Positions 11,596 to 24,400 of a DNA stretch of 64,000 bases are shown here, in pieces. The notes under the pieces are model-generated. The model was not told the origin of the DNA. It saw nothing but the letters and a program-made list of their open reading frames with translations, and made no database searches. Origin of the DNA: Orthonyx spaldingii. Its lineage: Eukaryota; Chordata; Aves; Passeriformes; Orthonychidae. Made by a program: the position numbers and the translations under genes. The DNA lies in NCBI GenBank assembly GCA_013397795.1, contig VZTJ01003540.1:124875-188874 (forward strand). Direction: 5' to 3'. Every line of letters begins with the position of its first letter. Position 1 is the stretch's first letter.

Positions 11596-14500
11596 TTACA
11601 GGGTTTAAGTATCAACCACCTTTACACTCCTGGCTGTAAACCTCAGACTAGTCCATCCTGTATTCCCAGGTCACTGTCTCACTATTGCATGTCAATTCTT
11701 AGCATGAGCAACTCTCTCCTAGACCAGAACTTGCCATTTCAGGCAGAAGTCAGTTCTTTTGCCCAGTAATCTTCAACAAGTTCAAAACTCAATGTACAAC
11801 TTCTCCAAAGACAGTTAATTTCTTCAGCCTTCATACAAATCCTAAGCAGGAAAATTACCTATGCTACTGTAACTTCAGTTGCTGCAGGAAATTTCCACAA
11901 TTCCTCTCTAGCTTCATGCCATAAACCTTTGTGTGAGTTATCTTTGAGTATTTCTCTCATAAGAAACACCCAGTACATTCTGGCATTTTCAATCGCAAGT
12001 CCTGCATTTTTCACTGCCTCCTCTTTCTTATTACCTGGTGAATACACCCGGGAAAGGCTGACTAATTTTACTGAAAGCTTTGCAAATGAATGGCAAACTG
12101 CAGGACCAAGTTAGCATTATTTCCTGCTGAGGCTTCCCACTGCACTGGATGTTATTACTCAAATTATAATTTTAACAAATTGGATACAAAATAATTACTG
12201 TTGCAAAATACAGCCCTGATAAGGCTCTGTGATGAATCCTCTCTAACAGTGACTATGTTACAAAGACGTGAGTACTGCAACAGTTACTACAACACTGTTA
12301 GAGGAGTTTGTTTACAACGGAAAAAGCTAAAAAACCCATCTGCTCATAAGGATTTCAGTACATCAGTACGTTTTTTTTACATTTATACAAAGAGTCCTAA
12401 TGAAATATGCTGAATAAAGGAATGTCTCAAACACAATTGCTACACTCGGTCCTAACAAACTGCCCCTCCTTTCTACAAACAGTCCACAGCCCTATTCAAA
12501 TAACTTCTTCCTCTCTAGGGCATAACTCTTTTGAAATAAATCTTGTACTGAAAAATTCCACTTAAAACCTCTTCTTCTGTCTGGAAAAACATGAAAACAC
12601 AATTTGCATTACTGAAAACCACTCAAGGTTGTTTTTTCTCCTGCAAGATAAAAGCAGTGTCAGAGAACCAAGAAACCGAAAATGCCCTCCAACACATTTC
12701 ATCCTCCAAATGATGGCAGTTACTTGAATGTTCATATTTAGTGCTATCCACCAGAAAACCTTATGCAAGATCTCTGCATGATGCCTCAAACTCCTTTCTG
12801 CTGGCAACTACCTTTGGAATGAAGTGGACAGCACAAAGATATACCATCTATGAACCAGAGCTGTATAAAAAAACTCAACTGCATGACTATATCATTCTCT
12901 TTCAGTCATACGGCTTACACTTTAAGTAATAGAACCTTCAGTGCACAAACTAAGAAGGCAAAAATAAACATTGATAAATGTTTATTATCAATTCCACTAA
13001 CACAGACAAATCTTCACAGCTGGCAGACTTCAACATGCTTACTGAACAATTATTTACATAGGTAAGTTTTTCAGTGTTTCAGTAACATCTGGATATATTA
13101 CCCCATTCAGGAGAAATGGTTTTTTTTGTCATGCACTGGACTAATAACCCAACATGGTATCTCTGTCTGTAGTATCAGGCACAACATTTTGTTCAACTGG
13201 CTTCATACTTTTCCAGCAATTTATTTAGCAGGCTTCCCCCAATATAAAACCAAGTAGCTATAAAATTTGCAGAGAATCAAGTGTCTATAGCATGACAAAA
13301 CCAAACTAGAGCACTTGAGTCAACTGGTGACAGCAATTTGTTAAGATGGGATCCGAAGTAATTCAGAGGCACAGACAGTAATTATGAACCTGAAGCAACT
13401 CCAAGTGTTCATGAATGCAATGGTTAGAATTTCAGCCCAGTTCAAAACTCTATCTGCAAAACTCCTGGCAAGAAAAAGATGTCTGGAAAACCCTGGTACA
13501 AGCTTAAATGTTTTTCTCTTAACCTCTCCTCCCACAATGACCTCATTTTCTTTCTTTTTTTTTTACTCTAAGTTCAGATACAGAGGCTTGACAGATGCAC
13601 TTTTCTTCAAGTGAGGATGTCTCTATTTTCTTTTTCAAGTGGTATAAAAAATACTCTCTTGCTCATCAAGTAGTGTACCACAATTTTCTTCAATGTCAAA
13701 AACTTTTGCAAATGAAAAACCATTTTCTAACCTCACTATTTTGTATTTTAGTTAAGACTACTCATTTTATATGAACTTTTCCTTACAATTTTTCTGAAAA
13801 AGAAGTGAAGATTCAAATGTGTCTACCAGACAATTAATCTTCATTTGTATTTACACACACTCAAAATTTAATTGCACGTACAAAAATTACAGATGCTTGT
13901 AATTATCAAACTTGAAAGCTTCAGTCAAATAGAAAAACAGCAACTGCTCTAGCATTTTGAGATTAATTTGCATACTATTTCCACCATTATGTGTCTGTCT
14001 CTACCAAGCCCAAGGCAGATTCACTCCTTATCTTGGACTCTGAATGCCGAATTCAAGCCTGTATTTCACCCATGCAATCCTATTAAATAAACAGGAGTTG
14101 CATAGATATTTATGAGTCCAGAGCATGGTTCCATGGAAAGCGCACATCCCCTGAGACTGTCGTTCTCTCCTTGAGCGTAATTTTCTTTGCTTTAAATCAT
14201 CAAATAATAACAGAAAAAACATTACTAATCCTCTAAGGAAGTCATGACAGCGCAGAAACTTGCTTCTACAGCATTTTCATAAAATACGTTTTCTTATGTT
14301 TATATCATGCAAATACATGTCCACATATGCACATATGAAAGAAGGAAATCAGGGGCCATGATAAGATAAAATTTATAATTTAAAGGCATTGTATGTGTCA
14401 CACATTCCATGTAACACTTTAAAATGTCTGCATCCTTCTTATGACCACTTTCACTAACATTCCCCCACATAAAAAGACTCACTGTGAGCGTGACATATAA

Positions 14501-15290
14501 AGATCTTTCAAGCAGTAACTGGCACAGCTGTAAATCTACATAAGGCTCAACAAATAAATCTTGTGCTCTCTGCTGCCAATATAGAAACATTAATCTTAAG
14601 AGGAACACAATACAGTACCTCCTTATCTGTTTAAAGTAGGGCAAATATTTTACTCATGTTAATTGTCCTGACAGAAAAGGATCAACACTGCATTATTCTA
14701 TTTAACACATGGCTTATTTTTCACCCCTGAACATCACACAGGCCAAAAAATTTGCTGATTCCAAAGTTATAAAGCTATTATGTGTTAATTCTTCATAAAA
14801 ATTGTACCTCATTCATACAACATTCTTGTTTGAATATTTATACAGCATGTGGCATATTATTCACATAATCTGGTAGAATGAAAGTGGATGTTACTTTTTT
14901 CATGGCTTTACCATCTGTGTAACAGAATACTTCACAGTTCACCTGAAGAGTTTGATACCTTTTTTCTCATTTAATTTCATTTACATTCTCAACAATTGTT
15001 TCTGTGGGCCCTAAAATCTTGACATATCAAGAAATATTATCATTAATGTGATTTTAAGAACGAAACAGCAATCACTCTAATACAACTGAAGAAACATCAG
15101 TAAAAAAAAAAAAAAAAAAATCACATTTTTCCGCATCTTAAAGCCAGATTCCTGGTTCAGATAGCATACTAAAGAAGTGCTGTATCAGACCAGCATCCTG
15201 CCTCTGAGAGTGGCAAATCAGAGAAGCTGAAGAAAAGGCATAAGAACTGGGTCCACATTTGTAAAGCTTCCCTGGTATTGCTTTGCATGT
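11596..15290. other. Intronic AT-rich sequence, one unexplained ORF
   Basis: AT-rich DNA between the ERVL-like LTR and an old CR1 relic, with an A19 run at about 15102-15120. The only point of note is a minus-strand open frame from about 12114 to its TAG at 11859-11861. It reads NKKEEAVKNAGLAIENARMY, then WVFLMREILK and so on, and looks more protein-like than its neighbours. A possible acceptor (CCTGCAG) precedes it, but the stop codon falls at the only donor-like site (GCATAG|GTAATT). I do not recognise it and cannot support it as a gene; it may be a relic of an old element. Confidence 0.35.
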
Positions 15291-15294
15291 TCTC

Positions 15295-15485
15295 TACCTC
15301 AAGGATAACTTTTGTCCCTTTTGGTCTTCGTATCACTCGTGAATTCATAATACTCTCTCAAACTATATATCCCCTTTTTCTCCCTTATCATCTGAGGCTG
15401 GACATGCCCTAATCTATTTAACAGGAGAAGCTCTTCCACTTTTGATCCTCCCTGTTGCCTTTCTTGGGACCGCTTTGGTTTTACA
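15295..15485 (-). mobile_element. Ancient CR1/L3-like LINE relic
   Basis: Minus-strand blocks resemble the reverse-transcriptase 3' region and following stretch of old reptile-type CR1 elements: AGGATCAAAA, AAATAGATTAGG, CAGCCT, AGGGGATATA and TATGAATTC occur in the expected order with indels. Divergence is high, no tail is preserved, and an open frame across it (15299-15535) is residual. Assigned by remembered consensus pattern; the precise subfamily is not determinable here. Confidence 0.5.
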
Positions 15486-15489
15486 GTTC

Positions 15490-18400
15490 TGATGCTTGAT
15501 ACATAACAGCCCAGGGGGACAGTGCCTGGCTGCATATCTGGCCATGCTAAATTTTGCTGTCAGCAACCTCAGTCTATGCGTATATTACATCATTGGCCTC
15601 CACTACATTAACAATCTAGCCTGCACATAAGCAATCCTTGTGTTCTCCAGTATTTCTCCTGGGTCGGTTGTCTGCGCTGAGAATTTCGAAGTTGGCTGTC
15701 CTTCCTGCCACCCCCACCTCAGATAACTGTATCAATTGCAGGGAAAAACGCAGGCCTTAAGGAGAAAGCATTGGGAAGGGCACTAGCAATTCCCCCTCCA
15801 TGAGGTAGGCCAGCTGTGTCTTTAGCTAAAGCATTTCTGGGGATTTATTGTGTATGAATGCTGGTAACAGCTGCTTGTATGCAAGCAGGAACACGAGACA
15901 TGTCTGTGCACATGACAGGAGTGTATGAAAGAAGGCAACTGTCAAGTGATGACATCGTGGCATGTACCAGAGATGGCAATTACCCAAATTATTCATATTC
16001 TACAGAGCTGTGGACAACTTGACTTGAGTGGTTGACTTCAGTGAACTGATGCCTTTTTCTGGTCTTGGGAATGAAAAACCAGACACGGTAGAAGGGTTGG
16101 GGGTTAATTACCTCAGTATTTTAATAGGAATTCCATCCGGTGCACCACTTCGCCGAGGTGAAAGGCACTGCGGTGCCCACCATGCATGCATGCACCCCCA
16201 CCGTCGATCAGTATACATTTTATAGACCTAATACATTAGCATATCTACCAAAGTGGCCCAATAAGGGGCTTGGATGATCTAATTTCTAGTTTACAGAACA
16301 CATTCTACTGCAGGAGCCATGGCTCCTCAAGATAGTAGGATGTTTTGTCTCCTAACTCTACAAAACCTTGGAACTATGCTGAATTATCAGACTTAACAAA
16401 GGACAAGTATGCATGCTAATACTTGTGGATACACAGAACTGTGTAAAAGGTACAAAAAGGAATAGCAAAAAATCCTTTAGGCATCAGAACCAAATCCTAC
16501 TTTCATATTCCTATTTTGACAAATACCATCAGAAGCATGCAATTCTGGTGAACCACTGCCACATATGTCCAATATCCACCCCGAGCAACATCCCCACACC
16601 TTCCAACAGGGCCCACTACCTCAGCTAAGCGTGTATTTACACAGCTATGCTGTTTCAATATCCAAGCTACACCTACACTGTGCCATGTTGACTTAGTTGT
16701 AAGCCTTGGTGTTCACAGAGGGAGGTCAAGGGCACACAGGTGGCTGCAGCCGCTCCTCCAGTCTGCAATTCCAGCCTGAACTCTCCCCTCTCTCACTCCC
16801 GCCTGTTGTGATTTCTCCTCTCTCCGGGGTCCTGACATAGGATACTTTTGTTTTTTTTTTTTCCCCTGGATTGTTTATTCCCGTCCCCATATACCATTCT
16901 TCTCCTGTTCCCTCCCTTCACCGAGGCTGCCAGCAACTCCCTGTGCAGCCTAGAGCCTGCAGTGCAGCAGCTGTTTCCATTCAGCCCTGTGGTCCCTCTG
17001 AGGATGGAATTAGCCCCTCATTAACCCTCTCCCTCCTGCTATTATGCATCGATGCAGCTATTTAACTAAGTGTAGGGAGCAATTACCAGCGTCTCTGTTT
17101 GCAGTCCCCATTCCTGTCTCCTCCAGCTGCAATGCTGAGTATGCAGCAGCACACTCAGCTGCCACAGGTACCCAAGCCCCAGAGAACATAACAGCTCAAA
17201 GACTCTTTCTAGAAATTAAGGTCGATAAACAGATATTTTAAAAGAGACTTGGTGACAGGGATCAGATTTACAACAGCAAGGGTCAGGTTTTAAAACATGT
17301 TATTGCTGGGAAAAAAAGCAGTCACTTCACAAAGTAATCTGTTATTTCTTTATGGTTTTGTGTTTGATTTGTTGTGGGGATTTTTAACCTGCTCACAATA
17401 GTGGAATTCTTTATGAGATTTCTTTGTTGAAATGCTCCATGTGCCAGAGTATTTGAGAATATATATTGAAAAACTTTTAAAACATCGTTGAGATAAATCA
17501 GCTTTTTAAAAGAAGTTGTAGTTGTAGAAAATGAACGTTGGTTGGTTTCACAAGGATATTTTTACATTGCAATAGGAAGGTGCACATGTTCTTTCTCCTC
17601 CTAATCACACTCTCCAGCTGTCTCAGTCCATTTTCAAGTAACAAAGTATTTTGTCTGTTCAAAAAACCTACACAAAGAGGTACTGTGACGGCTTCCTTTC
17701 ACAGACAGCTACTTGCCTTAGGCATCTCACCCAAGTCTCAGAAGTTAAATTTGTCACTAGATGGACCCAGACTGCATTTTATACAAAACTATTATTACAA
17801 AATAGCCAAGCTTGAAACCGGTTGCACAGTTCTCAGTGAAGCACAGGCAGCAAAGCTGGAAGTGGCTACTTGGGCAGAAGCAGCAAACACCTCAGTGCCT
17901 GCAAACCTGACCCTGATCAGCCAAACGCATTCCTCTTCCTGCTCTCCCCAAACTCCTGGGAACAGCCACAGAAGAGTGTTCTGTGCTTGGTACAAGGTTT
18001 GCTGTCCTAGCAACAGACCGTCCCCATCACTATTTTGTTTACTCTTCCTCTAATCTCACCAGAGGCCCTACTACTTCCATGCTGGAGGAAATCTGACTGC
18101 AGAACCTGAGACTCACAGAACAAACCCTTGGCACCACACAGCTGAATCTGTAACATATGCTTAACTGTTTACTCAAATGTTTACTCCCTAAGTGAACCTA
18201 CGATTGAGTTTGGGGCTCTTCTAGCCACGCAGATGTTGAAATTTCAGAGGGGGTTAGGGAAGGGGAACAAACTAAAAGCAAGCAAACAGTTTTCTTATGA
18301 AAGAAGAATCCTTCCCTACCTCATGATCTGAAGTTATTGCTCCAGACACAATTCAATGTCACCCACTGAGCATAGCTCAAAGCACTCTGCAAAATACCCT

Positions 18401-21400
18401 TGCAGTCTCAACAACTGGAAGGGTAAAAGAGCTACAGATGCCACCATGAATTTGCTCTTTCTTGAGTCACACAATGGGATATCTTCCTGCCAATTTGACT
18501 GTGCTAACATCACTGTAAAGCAATCTAGTCAGCAGGAATCCCAATGTCCACTAAAACAAAGAGGGAAAAATAAAATTGGATTTGATCCAGAAAATGAGGG
18601 AAAGTCTCTTATGTTGTCTTGTTCTAAGATTCCAGAATCAGAAAGTGTATCTGAAAGTCTGTGCCAATCTGAATAAAAACATACTGATATACATTGTATA
18701 TTTTAGAGTAAAAAGATGTCAACCTCTCCCAGGACATGCTTTGAAAGAGCTGAGTCCTGGCCTGAGACAGAAAATTTATAAAAAAAAATATTCCATGAAA
18801 CTACCACAGTGGAGATAAAACAAGACTCAGCCCTACTGTTCCACTTCAATGAAATTGTAATCACAAACATATAATTGCATGTGTAGTGTAGTTTAGCTGC
18901 CTAGGATATGTAAAATTTAATGTAATTTTACATGTTCCTAACATACCATATATCCACATCCGTAAGTCAAATTTAAGTGTAGGTATTTCTTGAAGGAAAG
19001 GAGGTGAAAGGCAGGAAGGGAAGAAATGATTCTTGGGATTGTGTGCACCAGCTATACGAGATTCTCACATTTATCTTCTCAAATAACTCCAGTAGAGTAT
19101 TTCTGTAAATGTAATTTGTAGTGCTCTTTAATCCTGTTACCAAGATTTCCCATTTGCCCAGCCTCAACAGAGAACCAGAGAAACTTATAATCTGCTTCTC
19201 TGAGCTCTGATCATGCACAGTTCGTGCACACTCAAAAACCTCCATTCAAGTACCATTTATAAACGTGTAACGACACTGAAACAGTCCCCACTGCGCCAGC
19301 AGAACATTACACAATCTCCGCAGGTGCTGTGGGTCAAAACTGGATTTGTATAAACCTGGTTAAGATATTTGGCTGAGGTCAGTTCCACTGCTCAGCAAAA
19401 GCATGAGATTCAGAGTAAATCTCCAAGACTGCAACATGTGGGATACAACCCTTATGTTTCTAATCTTCCCCCCTTTTCCATATTCAGATGAGAATAAATC
19501 CCAATTTGGACTGCTGTTAGAAAACAGAGCAGGGATGCTCATGTCTTGTGACTAGCCAAGTTTTTGAGCCACAGTGGTCCAAAGTCTGTAGGTGAGAGAA
19601 GGTTTGTATCACCAATTTTGCAGCCCTCCTTGCAACTATTTCTACCTCAAGCTCAGAGCTGGTTGTGTAATTCAGTGCTACATACCAGCCATACTCTGAA
19701 ATCACCAATTCTGCCTTCCCTTCCTTTTTGCATGATACCAGGCTGTGTACCTAGGGACACACGCAGTTCGAGAGCTTACACATGCTTCCCTTGCAGTCAC
19801 TCCCAACTTTTCCCACATGTGATGGCAAACTGTGTGGACTTGGTCAGTAAATGATGCTGTGAATTAGACAACCCTGCTTTGAACTAATATACTTGAGTTT
19901 CCTGAGATTTGAATTAGCTGCTTTTCTGAAGTAAGGACATGAAGGGCTTTTCTAATTAAAAGCAAACGTTCCATTACGTTACAAAATCAGAAAAAAAGAC
20001 AGAGATCTGGAAAAGAATTCAAGGACAGTATAAACCAGATGTCTCTAGGCAAGATCATTACACTTAAACATAAACATCTCTCTGCACAACTCATGCACAT
20101 TTTTGCAGCGTTACCAATTCAACAGTTCCAGGGCTATTCCATATCCCAGAACTATACACTGCATGAGATACAAATGCAGCACAATCAGCCAAGGGAAAAT
20201 CAGGGTTTGTTTTACATACTCAGCTATGTGACTATCAATGCATAAGTTTGAACTACCAACAAAAGTTATGGAAACTGTGAGAATCAACCATTCTGTCTAC
20301 TCAACCCACTTCTCAACCATGGGCAGAATGAAGACAGATGGGAACATTCCAGACCTTCGAAATCCCAACAGGCCTCACACATTTTAGCTTAATTTTATCT
20401 GAGCTGATTTTGGGTTTCTAATCCTTACACATGGGACAGAGCTATTTCTCCCACCAGTCTGAATCATCAGCTTTGAAACTATTACATCTTCCTCCCCCAC
20501 AATCCCCACAGATAATGGGAAGACAAGACTCTTCCATGCCTAGTGTAACAGAAGTGCACCACGCCCTTTCAAACGATAAAAAAAATTATTACATGGGCAG
20601 AGATTTAAAAAGAAGTCCTCAATCACCTTTTACTGAAGTGTCTCAGCCAGCTAAAACAAAATAACATCGTAGCTTAACAGACTTAGGTTACTCACAGAAT
20701 TAGGCTAAAACAAACCCCAACAAACCAAAGAATCACTCTGCTCTCTCCAAAACAGTAACAAAATCCAAACAATTTCATACTCTTAGAGTCCAAATAGCAC
20801 CAACAATAGCAGAACATTCCTGCTGACATTGAAAAGAAAGCACATTGAAAGGCTTGGGAGGTTCATTACTATCAACTCTTCCAAATTAAAGCCTGAAAAC
20901 ACCATGTGCTTCTGGTTAAGGACCCTTGGGATTTCCTAAGCAGAGTGAGAAGGTAACACTACTAATACTTAAAAAATTGTGGAGTGAAAAGGTACCATAT
21001 AAACACTTTACAGAAGTGCGTAATGATATTTCTTTCCACAGAAAACAATAAATGAGACTGCCTTTTTTTTTTTTTTTTTTCCCCACCAGACATCAGAGAG
21101 AGAATGGCAGACCTGCCACTGAAAGACAGGTGTTTCATTTACCAGACGAGTGGTCCCATCATCCAACCATCCTGACCCCAGTGAATTTTATGAACATATT
21201 TTGGTGGGCACGCACGATAATGTTAACTCTGCTTACTATCCTGTTCTATGCGCATGAATTATACACTATGGTAGTGACACAAAAAAATGGTAGTTTCAGA
21301 AACTAATAGAACTCTGAAATAACTTTTTCTTTAAAAATCAAATGTGAGGTGACATTGCCAGGTTTCTGGTGACAAATAATTCATTTTTTAGATTAGGACA

Positions 21401-24400
21401 ATAGGAATTAGCTTGTTTTGAAACAGTAATTGAGAAGAGACATTTCATTTACATAAAACCACAAATGCACTAGTGATTTTATCTCTGAAGCAAAACCACA
21501 GAGGGAATGCAAGAAAAGCTTTTATTGTTGTACTGCAATGAATATGGAAACGATTTTTTTACCCATTGTAAACATTAAAATTTAGTAACACTGTTTTAGA
21601 AAATCTGTAGCAAGTAGTAAAGTCAAGATATTTCAATCTGTCTTCACTGAACAGAGGAACAAGAAATGCTTATGCAGCCCCCCCATACCAGAAACCCACA
21701 AAAAAGGTTTTATAGACCATCGTTCCACACCTTAAAATATTTTAGTGTAGCAGCTATGAGGCAAAGGAGAAAGCAAACTAAAAAGCAATAGAGATATATA
21801 CAAGCTACACTGAGCACTAGTGTCCAGAAGTGTATGTAAAAGGGAGCTGTACATTATTTACAGTTAAGAAAGCAGGACCTCAGGTGGGAATTGAAATATT
21901 AGATATAGTTTATTTTAGTTCCAACTTGTTCACATTTCATGGAAGCCATGCCCTGCAGTCATTTCAGAACACCCTGTTTTCTTTTATAAATTAATCATAG
22001 CAATGTGCTCTGCTGTCAGACATCATGGACATACCAGAACAGCTGACAAACAGAATTCTTACCCTCATTTTCAAAGGTGACCAAATTAGTTCTTTCCAAA
22101 GAACCTATCAATTGATAAAGATACATCTGTCAGTGTACATAAGAGGTATGTTTGGAAATATAACCTGCATTTTAAAAAACCTATGAAATTAGAGCTAATC
22201 CAATGTCCCTAATGTCATTTAAACAGGGAAGCAAACGCTGAGACACGAAGCATCAGGAGTGGTGAACCTGAAGGACCTGGAGTGGTGTAGGGTCGATGAA
22301 TGCTCCAGAACCCTGAATTGGCTCATACTGAGTGGCTGCTCTCTAGCCCAATCTCATGGTCACAGCAGAGTCAAGGTTGCTTAGGACATTTTGCGCAACT
22401 GGGTCATGAAAATCTCCATGGATGGAGACTGGATGTGGTAACTACAGAATACATTCTTTGGTAGAAGGCCAGATAATATAAGATGGGGTGAGTTTACACT
22501 AAAAGTGAGTTACGGTGCAGTAGGGCCCTGAGGGAGGCACAGAGGGAAAGTGAAGCAGCAGGACAAAGAACTGTGCATTTATGGAAGGAATCCTGTTTGG
22601 CAGTCAATACGATGACAGGTCTTGTCTGCAGCTCAGGTAAGAAGCCATCTGGAATAATCCACTCAGTCTTGAGAAATGGAGTATCAAGCAGAGAATGAGA
22701 TACTGAGGGAAAGCCAGAGAAGTACAAAGAGCAGCACAAAGCCACTGACCAGATTGTTTTGCATGACCATCTACCTAATCTCAAGTGCTATTTTCATCAC
22801 TACAGATTTGTACACTTGTGAAGCATGTGAAGTTGAGATGAATAATCTGGGTAAGTGGCAAGGAGCATGAGCAGCTAATTCCAGGGTTGGACCCAGTGTG
22901 GAAATGAATTTTGGGTAGCAAGAATTTAAATACAGGAGAGTAAGAAAGGAAAATATATTATGATTTTTTTCTGAGTACATGACTGTGTTCAGTTCAACAA
23001 TCTCCCAAGAGACATTTTTGAGTTTCCATAATCTAGGACACATTGAAGGGCTGGAAAAGGTTCTGAAATACTATACAGTACTAATAAACAAAGGTATACA
23101 TAAGGTACAACAAGCCACCAAGTGTTAGGACCAGAATAGAGAGAAATCCTGCTATAACAGCAACAACCAGGCAGTCCCTGCATAACTAGTATTCTATGAA
23201 AACTCCTAAACCTGTTCTTGCATTTAGTCCTCTTAATCTCTTGTCTTTAGAACATAAAAGTATATTTGAAAATAGAAAAAAGGAAAAAAAACCCAACACA
23301 AAGCAAAGTATAGAAGTATTCTTTCCCTAAAACCCCTAAATTACAACTTAAATTTAGAGCAAAGAAAACTTCTCAGCACACCTTGATGTATACCAACAGA
23401 TCTTTATTACTGTATTACTACCTCTTATACATAAATTAAGAGCTTCTCTTCAAACGGATCTCTGGTAAGAATAAAAGAATAGTGTCTGAATTCTTTAGAA
23501 GAGTCATACTCCTCATAAATGAGCAACACCACAGGAAAGCCTGTAAATCCATTAATCAGATAGCCTAGTAGAGTTTTGATTGGCATTCTCAGAATCTTGC
23601 CTTAAATTAGCATTATTCTGGCTCACCATGGAAAACACTCTCTGAATGCCTGCCCTTCTGTCCTCTCCCCACCTCTCTGTGGGGAGGGAGGTAAGGCAGC
23701 AGATGGGGGCTTGGCTGCCAGAGGGGCACACCCCACAGCAGTGCCCCACAGCCCTGAGCAGCACAGCACATTCCCACGTGAGAGAATCCACGTCACTTAA
23801 AGCACTCTGACCCTCTCCCTTCTTTCAAACACACTCAAAAGACTAATTTTATGTCAGTATCTGATCACAGCAACAATAACAAAAGGGACAAAGTAGTAAG
23901 TAGAAGCAGGAAGTAAAGAAGTCTAGCCGTTTTTTTAAAAACCTACCTAAATTCAAGAACTGAAAACATGTGATAATCAAGCATGTCAAAATGAACTTTC
24001 CAAAACCTAAGTGAGTTATATAACTCAGCAAAATACAGAAAAACATTCTGTGCCAGAGGAGGAAACTTCAACAATCATCTAAAAATAGTTTTTAAATGAG
24101 GGAGTTCACTTCCAAATGAGTGATTGTGACTTTACTGCTTTCATGCTGGCTGTAATCCAACTGAGCAAGAAAGAGGTTTGTCTTTTCAGGTCTGGCTAAC
24201 GCACAACTAATTTCAGAGAGAAAAGCAAATTGGAAAAGCATCAGACATCAGCCTCTTCCTTTATTCTATAATGGCCAGAACACAAAATGACTTATGAGTA
24301 TAGCACACGGGGGTCACACACACTGCAGCTTTTCAGAACTTATCTGAAGTCAGTTTTACCTCATCCGAAATACTGTTTTTATTTTTCAGAAAACTGACAG

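Noticed and set aside
15299..15535. 78-codon minus-strand ORF with a protein-like sequence
   Set aside because: Explained as a relic of an old CR1-like reverse-transcriptase region.
22063..22104. 42-nt minus-strand microexon candidate
   Set aside because: Weak acceptor and very short; open frames of this length are expected by chance.
22213..22460. Phrase resembling part of a CR1 (ATCTCCATGGATGGAGACTG)
   Set aside because: Too short and not accompanied by neighbouring CR1 phrases or a tail; could be coincidence.
23627..23676. 50-nt minus-strand block with strong acceptor and GTGAGC donor
   Set aside because: All three frames are open so the frame gives no information, length is not informative, and no neighbouring exon connects to it.
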